Below, piece after piece: positions 25,514 through 34,534 of a stretch of 64,000 nt of DNA. A program made the position numbers and the translations under genes. The notes beneath the pieces are model-generated. The model was given only the letters and a program-made list of their open reading frames with translations. It searched no databases and was not told the DNA's origin. Numbering within the stretch: the stretch's first letter is position 1; each line of letters starts with the position of its first letter. The DNA comes from Thalassolituus sp034111725 (lineage in GTDB: Bacteria; Pseudomonadota; Gammaproteobacteria; Pseudomonadales; Oceanobacteraceae): positions 1 to 64,000 of the forward strand of contig NZ_JAWUWR010000012.1 in the NCBI RefSeq assembly GCF_034111725.1, written 5' to 3'.

Positions 25514-25697
25514 ATACGAATAATTATGGTTATCAAATGATTTCTATTTTTTGAGTAAATAAGTCAACAAATGTCGTAAATTGAAAGTGATATTTCCCAG
25601 AAATATCTTATGTTGATGTTTGGGCCAATTGGGTCTTACCCAACGGCCATATATGATTGCCATTTGAAATACTAGAAAAACGAGATAAACTAAACCG

Positions 25698-26156
25698 ATG
25701 CTAAAAGAAAACTCACCAGTAAGCCCTATGGCACCAGAACCTTGTCTCAATCTTAGTTTGCGTAAAGCAGATCGAGTTATTAACCATGTCTATAACCGCC
25801 ACCTTGCTGAGTGCGGTTTATCCGTCAGTCAGTTTTCGGTCATGCGAGCGATGCATTATGCGGGGACTTGCACTAGTCAGGTGATTCAAGACATCCTCGT
25901 GTTAGACCAAACGACTCTCAGCCGTAACCTTAAAAAATTGGTTAGCGATGGCATGGTTGTTATGAAGGAAGATAAGGAGGACCGTCGTCGAAAACTACTC
26001 TCGCTTTCAGCTAAGGGAAATATAATGTTTTCAGCTGGAGAAAAGCATTGGAAGTTAGCGCAAAACGAAATGAGAGAAACTCTCGGTAGTAGCATCGCAG
26101 ACCAAATTATTGAGTTAAGTGATACGATCGTCGAAAAGTGCGGCACTCCCATTTAA
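25698..26156 (+). CDS. MarR-family transcriptional regulator
   Basis: A 152-residue winged-helix repressor. The core is LSVSQFSVMRAMHYAG, then the recognition helix LDQTTLSRNLKKLVSDGMV, the wing KEDKEDRRRKLLSLSAKG and C-terminal dimerisation helices. MarR proteins respond to small aromatic compounds and usually control neighbouring genes. It converges with the outer-membrane barrel gene at 26172-27446, whose stop lies 15 bases away, so it may regulate the luciferase-like gene, the transporter locus or itself. The start has no clear ribosome site; Met11 is an alternative. Confidence 0.88.
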   Translation: MLKENSPVSPMAPEPCLNLSLRKADRVINHVYNRHLAECGLSVSQFSVMRAMHYAGTCTSQVIQDILVLDQTTLSRNLKKLVSDGMVVMKEDKEDRRRKLLSLSAKGNIMFSAGEKHWKLAQNEMRETLGSSIADQIIELSDTIVEKCGTPI

Positions 26157-26171
26157 AACTATCCCTTCATA

Positions 26172-27446
26172 CTAAAATCCAATGTTAATACCTAATGTTA
26201 TTTGATCTTTGGCCGCAAACTGGCCAAAGAAGCCGCGATGGACTCCATAAAATATATCTGCACCTAACTCAAGTTGAACAAAAGTACTGAGTTCGTACTT
26301 CACTTTTGGTCTTACCAGACCGTCCGAGTTATCTAAGGAATGCAAGGCCAAGGCCTCTAATATAATCGTTTCATTGGCGTAGTAGCGGCGTAACAATAAT
26401 GTGAGCGTATTCTCTACGGCATCTTCTGTAATATCTTGTTCGTAACTTAACAATTGGCGTCGAAACCATTGGCCACTGATTAAGGTGTCGCTAATACCTG
26501 AGTAATCCAAACCGATAACGTATTGAAGTTCTTGCGCTTTATTGATAAATCGCTGATCAGGATTGTCTGTTGAATAATAGCGCGAGTTGTTTAAAACAAA
26601 TTCAGTTCTTAGTACGAAATCTCCAAAGGCGTTATTCGCTGTGCCGCCGATAAGAGTATTACGCTTGTACTCTTGGTTGACGCTTACCGCACCACCATCA
26701 ATGTCAATGAAGACAACAGGGTCATCTTGATAATGGTAAAAGTAATTGAAGGTAATATCCCAGCCAGATGCGAAAGTCGCATAGCGCAATGCCAGTTCGC
26801 TATTATGTAATGATTGCTGTGGTTCTTTTGCTGAATTGACCTGCAATGAGGTTGCCATTTGCGATAGCTCAGGCAACGGATGGCTTAGTTCAAACTGTGT
26901 GCCAGTTTTGGCGTATTGATTGAATTTAAGCTCTGGTATGACGATGACAGTAAGAGAGCTGCCATCGCTAATAGGAATGTCCGCGCTAGCAGATGTAAGC
27001 GAGATCCGTGAATTATCGAAGTCATCAAGAATAAATTCACGATAATTCAGTGGATTAATAACGTCCAGTAGTCGTAAGCCATCGCTTGCACCCCAAACAA
27101 TAGTTTGCTTCCCAAGACGCCAGTAGATTTCTTGTGTTTCCAAGTCTACGAAGGCCTCTCTAAACTGAATTTCTGATTGTCGACTATCTATTTCGTTCTC
27201 AAGATCATAACGGAATCGGACGTCAATTTTGAAACCTATTTGGTTAAATTCACCATATATATCGGATTTCAATAAGCTTTCCGATTTAACTACATCAACC
27301 TCATCGAGGTTATCATTCTGAGTTATCGATGTTTCGTGTACTACTTGATTAGCTATAGATATGTCACCTGCATATAAAACTTGTGGGCTAAAAATCAGAG
27401 CGGTAATTCCGAAATACAGACCGAGATTCTTATTTTCTTTAAGCAT
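26172..27446 (-). CDS. DUF1302-like outer-membrane beta-barrel protein
   Basis: A 424-residue protein with a signal peptide (about 1-26) and a body of alternating beta strands ending in Phe (GINIGF), as outer-membrane barrels do. The segment RLGKQTIVWGASDGLRLLDVINPLNYREF resembles the DUF1302 family, which is commonly encoded with RND/MMPL transporters and LolA-like proteins. The ATG at 27446 is chosen because AAAAGG precedes it; a GTG five codons upstream is less likely. It lies 53 bases downstream of the transporter-LolA fusion and is probably cotranscribed. An exit channel for the transported compound is a plausible role, but this is inference. Confidence 0.75.
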   Translation of the reverse strand: MLKENKNLGLYFGITALIFSPQVLYAGDISIANQVVHETSITQNDNLDEVDVVKSESLLKSDIYGEFNQIGFKIDVRFRYDLENEIDSRQSEIQFREAFVDLETQEIYWRLGKQTIVWGASDGLRLLDVINPLNYREFILDDFDNSRISLTSASADIPISDGSSLTVIVIPELKFNQYAKTGTQFELSHPLPELSQMATSLQVNSAKEPQQSLHNSELALRYATFASGWDITFNYFYHYQDDPVVFIDIDGGAVSVNQEYKRNTLIGGTANNAFGDFVLRTEFVLNNSRYYSTDNPDQRFINKAQELQYVIGLDYSGISDTLISGQWFRRQLLSYEQDITEDAVENTLTLLLRRYYANETIILEALALHSLDNSDGLVRPKVKYELSTFVQLELGADIFYGVHRGFFGQFAAKDQITLGINIGF

Positions 27447-27499
27447 TTCAAACCTTTTCACCGTTGGCCCACAAAAATTAAATAGTTATTTCATTATTA

Positions 27500-30400
27500 T
27501 TAGCGACGCGATAGCGCCCGAACATCAAATATTGATTCGGGAACTTCTGTATCATAATCAATGTCGGAGAAAATAAACTCGGTCGTATGACCTGTTTTAT
27601 AGTTCATCACCACTAGTTTCTTACGACTCCATATTCCTTGAATTTTTTCTAGATCTTTAAGGTATATGGTTTTTAGCGGTTTATCCTTACCATCCCAATA
27701 ATCATTCTTAACAATAATCCAATTGGTCTTATCAACTAGAAATTCAGTGCGACTATAGCCGAGTTCGTCGGCTATTTTATCCGATTTTGGTATGGCACGA
27801 ATTTGAAAAACATCCTGACCTTCGTATTGAACACTACCTAATAGAGTGAAGTTATAATCTGACAACTCCATTTTTCCCTCGTTTTTAATATCTTCATAGG
27901 TGAAATCAGTGCCTAGAAAGTAGTCGCCACGATTTGATGCAGATATCCGTCTTGATTTTTTAGTGGCTGGTAGATATAGCCACTGATCATCTTCGTGCTC
28001 AGGGGATTGATAGTCATAGGTAAGGAATGCGGTATCCTTTACGTTAGTCGGACGATTATAAACAACTAAGGTTCTCTTCTCTTCGTCTAAAGTGCGACGA
28101 TAAATTGTAGTTTCGCTGATGCGCTCCTTACCTTGTTTGTTAATCAGACGCATCCTGAGGCTACGAGTAACGTGATCCCCTTCGTCTACCTGAACGATTT
28201 TGGTGACAATTTCTTCTACGTTTATCAAGCTCTCGCTGGCGTCAGATTTGTTAGCGAGGCCTAATGTACCCGCTACGATAAGTAGAATGGCAGTGCTTGA
28301 TAGCGGAATCACAAGTGATTCTTTTGCACCATGTATAAAGGCGGGTTTGGTCAGCTTAATAAGTGCAGGAAGTAGGGTCATGCTGCACAAAAAACTACCG
28401 ACAACGGCAACTACAACAATAGATCCAAACTCATTTAGCGGCACTACACTACTGGCGATCAGAACACCGAATCCACACGCAAGAGCGATAAAGTTAAAGA
28501 GTAATGCTCGTCCCGTGCTTGGATATAACTTGGCGATTAAGTCATCGACATTTTGATCGGGCTGCCCATCTATGTTCTCCTCTGTACGAAATAACTCTCT
28601 AATGCGATCAATTGTGTGGATCGAAAAGTCTACTCCTAAGCCTATTGCTATTGATGCAAACATAGAGGCACCGATTCCTAGTGGAATTTTTAGGATGGCC
28701 ATAGTCGCGTAGACAAATAGTAGTGCGGTACAAACAGGTATTAGTGTGAATATTCCTGCGAGCATTGAACGGAACATGAGTGCGGACACTAATAGTACGA
28801 GAACTAAAGCGATACCAAGACTGAAGAAGTGACCATCTCCTAGGTCTCGTATCCAGAAGTAATCAACGGTTACGCGGCCAGTCATAGTTGCCGTTATATT
28901 TTCATCGTTGAACTCGCGTCCAATATAAGCTTCTAGGCTCTCAACAATTTCTTTATTACGGTGATAGCTTCCAGTCTTAAATGTGAGTCGTACGTTAGCT
29001 ACTTTATAGTCATAATCGACCTCTTCATCGAAATCTGTTGATTCACCTGAAGCTGAATAGATTAAGAAGTACTGCGCAATGCTCTTACGATCGCTAGGTA
29101 ATACATAGGCGGAAGGGTCGCTATTATTAAGCGACATATTCATTTGCTTAAGATAATCAACGATAGATGTAGCACTAGTGACATCGTCAAAAGCTAGAGC
29201 GTAATTTTGCAAAGCTTCTACTTTAAGTAGAGCTTGTGGTGAAAATAAACCCTCCTTTTCATTAGTTTCGACAATGATATCTAAGTTATTTGCGCCATTT
29301 GTATGGCCGTTGATGAGTTTGTCGGCCTTATAAATTTGTTCTTTTTTATTAAAGGTATCTATTCGGTCTTCATCAATAACAATATTTGAGCCCGTGATCG
29401 CTCCTATCGCAATGATCATGCAACCTATTACTACAACTGACTTAGAGTACTTTAATGACAAAGTGCCAATTTTTTGGATGAAGCGCGTAAATATATCTCG
29501 CTTTTTGTCATCGTTGTTTAGGTAATTCTGTAAGTAGCGCTTAGACGCTTTGGGTTTAGTTAAAATGAGCACTGCAGGGAGTAGGGTCATAGAGTAGACC
29601 CATGCAAGAGCAACCCCAACGGCAGCGAAAAGACCAAAAAATTTAAATGGAGGCATGTCCGATGCAAGATAAAGCCCAGCGAAGCCAGCGATCGTCGTTA
29701 GAGAGGTTAGTGCAACCGGCCGCCACATCTCCGCCATCGTATCAATAACTAAGTCACGATTAATATCACGCTTTGTATCTGCCTGAAGTTCGAAATAATG
29801 ACCCAATATATGAATAGTATCGGCAACGGCAATGCCAATAAGGATAACGGGTAAAGCATTGGTAATAACGTAAAACGAAACTCCAGAAGCTGCCATAATG
29901 CCAATAGTAGAAAGAACCGTGGTGGCAATCATCATCAAAGCCAGTAAACCTGAACTGAGTGCTGAGAAGCAGATGACTACGACTGTGAAGATAATTAGTC
30001 CTGCAATTGGGTTCAATATCTTCATATCATTATCGATATACTCACCGAGGTAGCCAGCAATAGCGCCTTCGCCAGCAACGTAGGACTCGATACTTGTATT
30101 GTGCTCTTCATTAAATTTAGTAACTTCCGCAGAAGTTAAATCGTTGACCTGCTTGTAGGTTAGATTGGATATATCCTGATTCCATAGCTCAGCAATTATA
30201 AGAGCAACATCACCTTCTTTCGATACGATACTACCGTTGTAAAGTGGAAAATTCTGAATAGCTTTTTTAACTAGAAGTGCCTCCGAGACCGACGACGGCA
30301 TAGGATCAAGAAAATCCTCAACTATTAAGCTTCCATCATCCCCGAACATGTTCTTCTCTGTAGCCAAACTAAAGACTTTGTCTTCCTTAATATTTTCAAA

Positions 30401-30694
30401 GTCTTGTAATGTGCTCGTTAAGCTAGCTATTAGTTGAAGTACTTCAGGGGTGTAGATGTCGGCTTTTATTGCGACCACAACTGGATCGTTTAAACCAAAT
30501 TGATCGCGAACTCTCTCGCGATATAGCAGCGCAGGATTTTCAGGAGAAAGGAACGCATCCCCGCGTGTATCTTTCACTATTGTTGGCAAAAAGCTCGCGG
30601 CACCTATAAAAAAGATGAGCGGAACAATTACCAAAATAATTGGATTCCTGAACAGATTTGAAAAAAATCGCCAGCTGGCAGTGTCGTTTCTCAT
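27500..30694 (-). CDS. MMPL/RND transporter fused to a periplasmic LolA-like domain
   Basis: A 1064-residue fusion. Residues 1 to about 800 form an MMPL-type RND pump: a first helix, a large periplasmic loop, a five-helix bundle (ALPVILIGIAVADTIHILGH), and then the same plan repeated (GASMFASIAIGLGVDFSIHTIDRIRE). An extra hydrophobic segment near 805-820 (AILLIVAGTLGLAN) looks like a former signal peptide. It should place the last 240 residues in the periplasm. That tail (YLPATKKSRRISASNRGDYF, LGTDFTYEDI, EFLVDKTNWIIVKNDYWD) is a LolA-like outer-membrane lipoprotein-sorting domain (PF17131 type). These are usually separate genes. GGAGG precedes the start. Lipidic or hydrophobic product transport is inferred. 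Confidence 0.85.
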   Translation of the reverse strand: MRNDTASWRFFSNLFRNPIILVIVPLIFFIGAASFLPTIVKDTRGDAFLSPENPALLYRERVRDQFGLNDPVVVAIKADIYTPEVLQLIASLTSTLQDFENIKEDKVFSLATEKNMFGDDGSLIVEDFLDPMPSSVSEALLVKKAIQNFPLYNGSIVSKEGDVALIIAELWNQDISNLTYKQVNDLTSAEVTKFNEEHNTSIESYVAGEGAIAGYLGEYIDNDMKILNPIAGLIIFTVVVICFSALSSGLLALMMIATTVLSTIGIMAASGVSFYVITNALPVILIGIAVADTIHILGHYFELQADTKRDINRDLVIDTMAEMWRPVALTSLTTIAGFAGLYLASDMPPFKFFGLFAAVGVALAWVYSMTLLPAVLILTKPKASKRYLQNYLNNDDKKRDIFTRFIQKIGTLSLKYSKSVVVIGCMIIAIGAITGSNIVIDEDRIDTFNKKEQIYKADKLINGHTNGANNLDIIVETNEKEGLFSPQALLKVEALQNYALAFDDVTSATSIVDYLKQMNMSLNNSDPSAYVLPSDRKSIAQYFLIYSASGESTDFDEEVDYDYKVANVRLTFKTGSYHRNKEIVESLEAYIGREFNDENITATMTGRVTVDYFWIRDLGDGHFFSLGIALVLVLLVSALMFRSMLAGIFTLIPVCTALLFVYATMAILKIPLGIGASMFASIAIGLGVDFSIHTIDRIRELFRTEENIDGQPDQNVDDLIAKLYPSTGRALLFNFIALACGFGVLIASSVVPLNEFGSIVVVAVVGSFLCSMTLLPALIKLTKPAFIHGAKESLVIPLSSTAILLIVAGTLGLANKSDASESLINVEEIVTKIVQVDEGDHVTRSLRMRLINKQGKERISETTIYRRTLDEEKRTLVVYNRPTNVKDTAFLTYDYQSPEHEDDQWLYLPATKKSRRISASNRGDYFLGTDFTYEDIKNEGKMELSDYNFTLLGSVQYEGQDVFQIRAIPKSDKIADELGYSRTEFLVDKTNWIIVKNDYWDGKDKPLKTIYLKDLEKIQGIWSRKKLVVMNYKTGHTTEFIFSDIDYDTEVPESIFDVRALSRR

Positions 30695-30774
30695 GGACCA
30701 ACCTCCATTGTTATTAGACGTAATGAGCCTTTGCTTTGATAGCTATAGTCATCGCACGGCACTCCAGACCGATA

Positions 30775-30790
30775 ATGCATGTACATGCAT
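30775..30790. promoter_or_regulatory. 16-base perfect palindrome, candidate operator
   Basis: ATGCATGTACATGCAT reads the same on both strands. It lies 81 bases upstream of the transporter start. A related GCATGCAT occurs near 31033. The binding protein is unknown; the MarR protein nearby is one candidate. Confidence 0.45.
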
Positions 30791-30932
30791 GCATTGTCAA
30801 ACTGGATTTGGAATAGTTTGATTGAAGGATTCTTAGATAGACTTATATGTTACAAAATCACTATCTGACCTTTTTAAGCTAAAAAACAGCGATTTTATGG
30901 ATTTTTAGTAAGTTCAGTCTGATTTTTTATTG

Positions 30933-30975
30933 ACCTGTTTGTCAGGTTGCGTGTATTAAAATTACTTGAAAGTAC
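30933..30975. promoter_or_regulatory. Candidate TetR operator pair
   Basis: ACCTGTTTGTCAGGT (30933-30947) and TACTTGAAAGTAC (30963-30975). The words TGTCAGGT and TACTTGAAAGTAC both recur in the 136-base region between the TetR gene and the DUF2236 gene, suggesting one regulator acts at both places. Confidence 0.55.
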
Positions 30976-31161
30976 ATATTATGTAGGTGCATGGTAATGC
31001 AATCTGATTGCAACTGATAAATTCATGTATTAGCATGCATTTGGTAAGTGTTAGAGCAAATAATGTATGTTCGTAAGTCTCAATACTTTTAAATTTAATT
31101 AATTTGTAGAAATACGACTGATTGGTGGCATAAAAGCGTTTACTCGGGAGGAGGCTAGGTC

Positions 31162-31644
31162 ATGAATACAATGAAAAATAGCGAAGTATTTAACTATAAA
31201 AAAATAAATGACTTTATAAGTACAAGTGGTCAACCCTCGAAAGAGGACTTTAGGAAGATTAAAGAGGATGGTTTTGAATTAATTATTGATCTGGCTCCTA
31301 TAGATTATGAAAGATACTCAATACAAGACCAACCAGAAGTTCTAAGAGTTTTAGAATTACCCTACATTCACATCCCCGTCGACTTTAAATCTCCAGCTAT
31401 CGAAGATTACGAATATTTCAGCAACACGCTAAAGAAAAATTACGGAAAAAAAATATGGATTCATTGTGCTGCTAATTATCGCGTCACAGTATTTTTTTCT
31501 ATTTGGGCAGAGAAAAATTTGGATTGGACCGAAGATCATTCCAAAAAACTGATAGATTCCATTTGGAAATCAGACCCCAACTGGACAATGAACGATATTT
31601 GGCGCGATTTTATGGCTTATGCAAGATCAATGGAGCCAGCTTAA
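31162..31644 (+). CDS. Protein-tyrosine-phosphatase-like protein (DUF442-like)
   Basis: A 160-residue cytosolic protein opening the halogenase-isonitrile run. Its beginning (FISTSGQPSKEDFRKIKEDGFELIIDLAP) and the loop IHCAANYR (residues 100-107) place it with bacterial DUF442/PTP-like phosphatases. The P-loop has only four residues between Cys102 and Arg107, whereas classical tyrosine phosphatases have five. From memory this CxxxxR form occurs in the DUF442-like group, so it may be family-typical rather than decayed. A strong GGAGGAGG site precedes the ATG. Its role could be removal of phosphate from an intermediate, or regulation; neither is shown. Confidence 0.75.
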   Translation: MNTMKNSEVFNYKKINDFISTSGQPSKEDFRKIKEDGFELIIDLAPIDYERYSIQDQPEVLRVLELPYIHIPVDFKSPAIEDYEYFSNTLKKNYGKKIWIHCAANYRVTVFFSIWAEKNLDWTEDHSKKLIDSIWKSDPNWTMNDIWRDFMAYARSMEPA

Positions 31645-31785
31645 TTTAACTTATAAAATATTTTAATTTTGAAATATTGTTTTAGCATTAACCGAATATC
31701 ATTAGGATTATAAGAAAAAATATTCTGATTCGTGCAGTTAATGCGAACGAATATAATACTAATTTATTTAAATCAGGGAGATGAT

Positions 31786-33480
31786 ATGAACGAATTAATT
31801 TCAGTAGAAGATCATGAAGCTCAGTGCGACTTGCTAATTATTGGGCACTCAATGGCTGGCGGGTGCCTTGCAAGACAGATGAAGATCTCACATCCGGAAA
31901 TGAAAATTACCGTCATTGAGCGAAAAACTGAATTCGGGTACTGGGTAGGCGAATCTACTTTAGAGGCATTTTGGAATTATGCTGCCACTAGTTTAGATTT
32001 GGGCCATTATCTCGACACTAATCACTTGTACAAGCATGGTCTGCGCTTTTTCTATGACTCGAAGGAACATGACTTAGCGCTAAAAGATATGAGCGAAGTC
32101 GGACGTTCTTGGTATCACGGTACTCCCGCTCATCAAATTGATCGTAAAAAGTTTGATACTGATCTTTGTCGTATGAATATTGAATCGGGCATTGATGTAC
32201 GACTCGGTTTAACCGTTACGGATATCGTTTTGGACCGTGATAACGGCCACATAATTACAACTCCTAGCGGTAATTTTCGAGCAAAATGGGTGGTAGATGC
32301 TGCTGGTTTTGCCTCGCCGATTGCTCGCCAACTTGGCATTTGTGAAATAAAAAATGATGAACACCCGATTAGTTCATATTGGGCCCGTGTATCAGGCGTG
32401 GCAAATCTTGATTTACTTGGTGGCAAAGAATGGCGTGAAAGAGTGCGTTATACCACTCGTACCTTGGCAACAACACACTTTATGTACGGCGGCTACTGGT
32501 TTTGGTTAATCCCTCTTGATGCCGAGACATACAGTATCGGGCTTGTTACCAAAAATGATGAATGCGACATAAAGATTAAAGGCGAACAAGAATTTTTAGA
32601 TTTCTTACGCACTCATAAGTGCATGGAAGAGCTATTGCCAGTAGAAACGACAAAGATTCTTGACTATACCCAGATGAAAAATCTGTCTCGTCGAGTATCG
32701 GCTCCTTATTCTGAAGATCGTTGGTTCTTAACGGGTATGTCTGCCGTATTCTTAGATCCTCTATTGTCACCAGGGTCGGCTTATCTTTCCGATAGTAATC
32801 GCATGATCGGTGACATGATCAAAGCGGATATGCAAGGCGATGATGAAGCTTACCGTGTAATGGTTCCAGTCTTTAACCGTTTCTCCCAGTTCTGGCTTGA
32901 TAACTTTTTTCTGCATATTAAAGGTCTATATCATCCTTGTTATGACCGTCAAAAAGTCTATTTTACCTCGATGTTGATGCAGTGGTTTGGGATTATTCTG
33001 CCTTCGTCAATGGTGAAGAACTGGGGCTATATGCCCGGTATGACGATGGCGGATTTACAGGGTTTTTATAATCAGATGGATTATTTAAGTGCTAATAATG
33101 TTATCCATAAAATTGATCATATAGCTCATGAATTTGAAGACTTATTGAAGAGTCGTGGATTGGAATTTTCGCATAATGAAGGTCAATTCTTCGATGTTGA
33201 AATCGACGATTGTTTCATGGAAAACACCCGCACCATGGGTAGCACATTGACCATGGACTCTATTATGCACATCGAACAAAAGATGCTTGAAGTTACTTAT
33301 CTCGGCATTCTTCAGCGTTTGGCTGAACTAGACAATGTTCAGGCAACTAAAGCCGACCTAATGGATGCAGCGCGAGAGTCCTGCCAATACGAATTGACTG
33401 TATTGGAGGCCTTTAACACTTTATGTACGAAAGCTAATAAGACTCGTAAAGAGCAAGAAAGCCAAGTAGCAATGGCCTAA
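31786..33480 (+). CDS. Flavin-dependent halogenase
   Basis: A 564-residue FADH2-dependent enzyme expected to install Cl or Br on an aromatic ring through hypohalous acid. Both halogenase signatures are present: WxWxIP as WFWLIP (238-243) and FxxPxxSxG as FLDPLLSPG (322-330). The FAD-binding N-terminus reads LIIGHSMAGG, a variant of GxGxxG, followed by VIER and GESTLEAF. Lys83 in LYKHGLRFF aligns by pattern with the catalytic lysine of tryptophan halogenases. The DPLLSPG form is closer to phenol and pyrrole halogenases than to the EPLESTG form of free-tryptophan enzymes. The start at 31786 is set by GGGAG six bases upstream. The next gene, isnA, begins 24 bases on. Confidence 0.92.
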   Translation: MNELISVEDHEAQCDLLIIGHSMAGGCLARQMKISHPEMKITVIERKTEFGYWVGESTLEAFWNYAATSLDLGHYLDTNHLYKHGLRFFYDSKEHDLALKDMSEVGRSWYHGTPAHQIDRKKFDTDLCRMNIESGIDVRLGLTVTDIVLDRDNGHIITTPSGNFRAKWVVDAAGFASPIARQLGICEIKNDEHPISSYWARVSGVANLDLLGGKEWRERVRYTTRTLATTHFMYGGYWFWLIPLDAETYSIGLVTKNDECDIKIKGEQEFLDFLRTHKCMEELLPVETTKILDYTQMKNLSRRVSAPYSEDRWFLTGMSAVFLDPLLSPGSAYLSDSNRMIGDMIKADMQGDDEAYRVMVPVFNRFSQFWLDNFFLHIKGLYHPCYDRQKVYFTSMLMQWFGIILPSSMVKNWGYMPGMTMADLQGFYNQMDYLSANNVIHKIDHIAHEFEDLLKSRGLEFSHNEGQFFDVEIDDCFMENTRTMGSTLTMDSIMHIEQKMLEVTYLGILQRLAELDNVQATKADLMDAARESCQYELTVLEAFNTLCTKANKTRKEQESQVAMA

Positions 33481-33504
33481 CCCACCCACATGGAGATCTA
33501 AACT

Positions 33505-34533
33505 ATGGAAGATTTAACCGTAAGTCACCGCGATACTGAAATGTTAGATACAGAGAACTCTCTCATTCCTACCGCTAATGCAGCAATGTTGGCTGATCAA
33601 ATTTTGAATGTCATTTTTGATAAGCGCCGTTTACTACCCGACGAAGATATCGCCGAAGTAGATGAGCGAGAAGAGCGTCAAGTTCACTTTGAGAGAATCC
33701 TTGCTTATGTCGAAGCAAGAGAGAAAATTCAAATGATTTTACCAGCATTTCCGGTTAAGTCTCCAAATCGTAATAAAACATTGGCTCACTTACCCGACTA
33801 CGCAGAACGCCATGCATTTAAGCAGTTGAGCCTATTATGTGATGAAATAAAGTCTATTTATTCACCAGGTGCTGAAATTTCTATCTGCTCTGATGGCCGA
33901 GTTTTTTCAGATTTACTACGAATTTCAGATGAGCACGTCACCGAATATGGTGAGACCTTAAGATCAATGGTCGAAGAGTCGCACCCTGGTGTATTTACCT
34001 TCTTTAATTTAGATAAGGTTTATAGCTCGATATCGTGTTTTGAGACGATGCGAGAAGATCTAATGGTATCCTATGGCGAAGCGCTGTCGGATTTAGTTTA
34101 TCGAACTAAAACCGAGCCTCATGCTAAATCCATGTACCTTGGAATCACGCGTTTTATTTTTGAAGATTTTAGCGGAATTGATCCATTCCGATCATTGGCT
34201 CGAAATGCTATACAAAAAGCTTCAAAGCTGGTCTCTTATCGTGTTATTCAGCGCTCGAATGCCTGGAGCCGTTTATTAAAAGAGCAGTTTCCGAAGGCCG
34301 TGCGCCTTTCTATACACCCGCAGTTTCGAGTATCAGAGAAGATAGGCATCTATCTTGGTGATGCAGAAAATGCTTGGGTAACACCTTGGCATTCTGTCGC
34401 GGTTGTTGAAGATGATCGCGTTCTTTTTATGAAACGTTCTGATGCAGAATCGCAGCCAGACGTGCTACTTGCATACCAAGATGGTCGTCCGAGTCACTTC
34501 GTGCGTCAGATGCAATTAGAGCGAGCTTCTTGA
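33505..34533 (+). CDS. isnA: Isonitrile synthase, IsnA/PvcA (DIT1_PvcA) family
   Basis: Family members convert the amine of L-tyrosine or L-tryptophan into an isonitrile using ribulose-5-phosphate as the source of the isonitrile carbon. The 342-residue protein has the hallmark string PAFPVKSPNRNKT (80-92), then LPDYAERHAFKQLSLLCDEI and the strand ISICSDGRVFSD (125-136), all strongly typical. The length equals that of PvcA. A ribosome site GGAG precedes the ATG. It lies between the halogenase and isnB with very short spacers, which argues for a single transcript. Substrate choice (Tyr or Trp) cannot be read by eye; the phenol-type halogenase next door makes tyrosine the better guess. Confidence 0.92.
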   Translation: MEDLTVSHRDTEMLDTENSLIPTANAAMLADQILNVIFDKRRLLPDEDIAEVDEREERQVHFERILAYVEAREKIQMILPAFPVKSPNRNKTLAHLPDYAERHAFKQLSLLCDEIKSIYSPGAEISICSDGRVFSDLLRISDEHVTEYGETLRSMVEESHPGVFTFFNLDKVYSSISCFETMREDLMVSYGEALSDLVYRTKTEPHAKSMYLGITRFIFEDFSGIDPFRSLARNAIQKASKLVSYRVIQRSNAWSRLLKEQFPKAVRLSIHPQFRVSEKIGIYLGDAENAWVTPWHSVAVVEDDRVLFMKRSDAESQPDVLLAYQDGRPSHFVRQMQLERAS

Positions 34534-34534
34534 T

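Larger units (their letters stand above)
30695..31161. promoter_or_regulatory. Divergent control region between transporter and halogenase operon
   Basis: 467 A+T-rich bases without a gene. It must hold promoters for both directions. Visible elements are a 16-base perfect palindrome (30775-30790), the dyad ACCTG-N5-CAGGT (30933-30947), and TACTTGAAAGTAC (30963-30975). The last also occurs in the TetR operator region near 38.7 kb. A strong GGAGGAGG ribosome site ends it. Confidence 0.7.

Noticed and set aside
25544..25750. Small minus-strand frame upstream of the MarR gene
   Set aside because: Overlaps the MarR start; its composition reflects A+T-rich intergenic DNA and no ribosome site was found.
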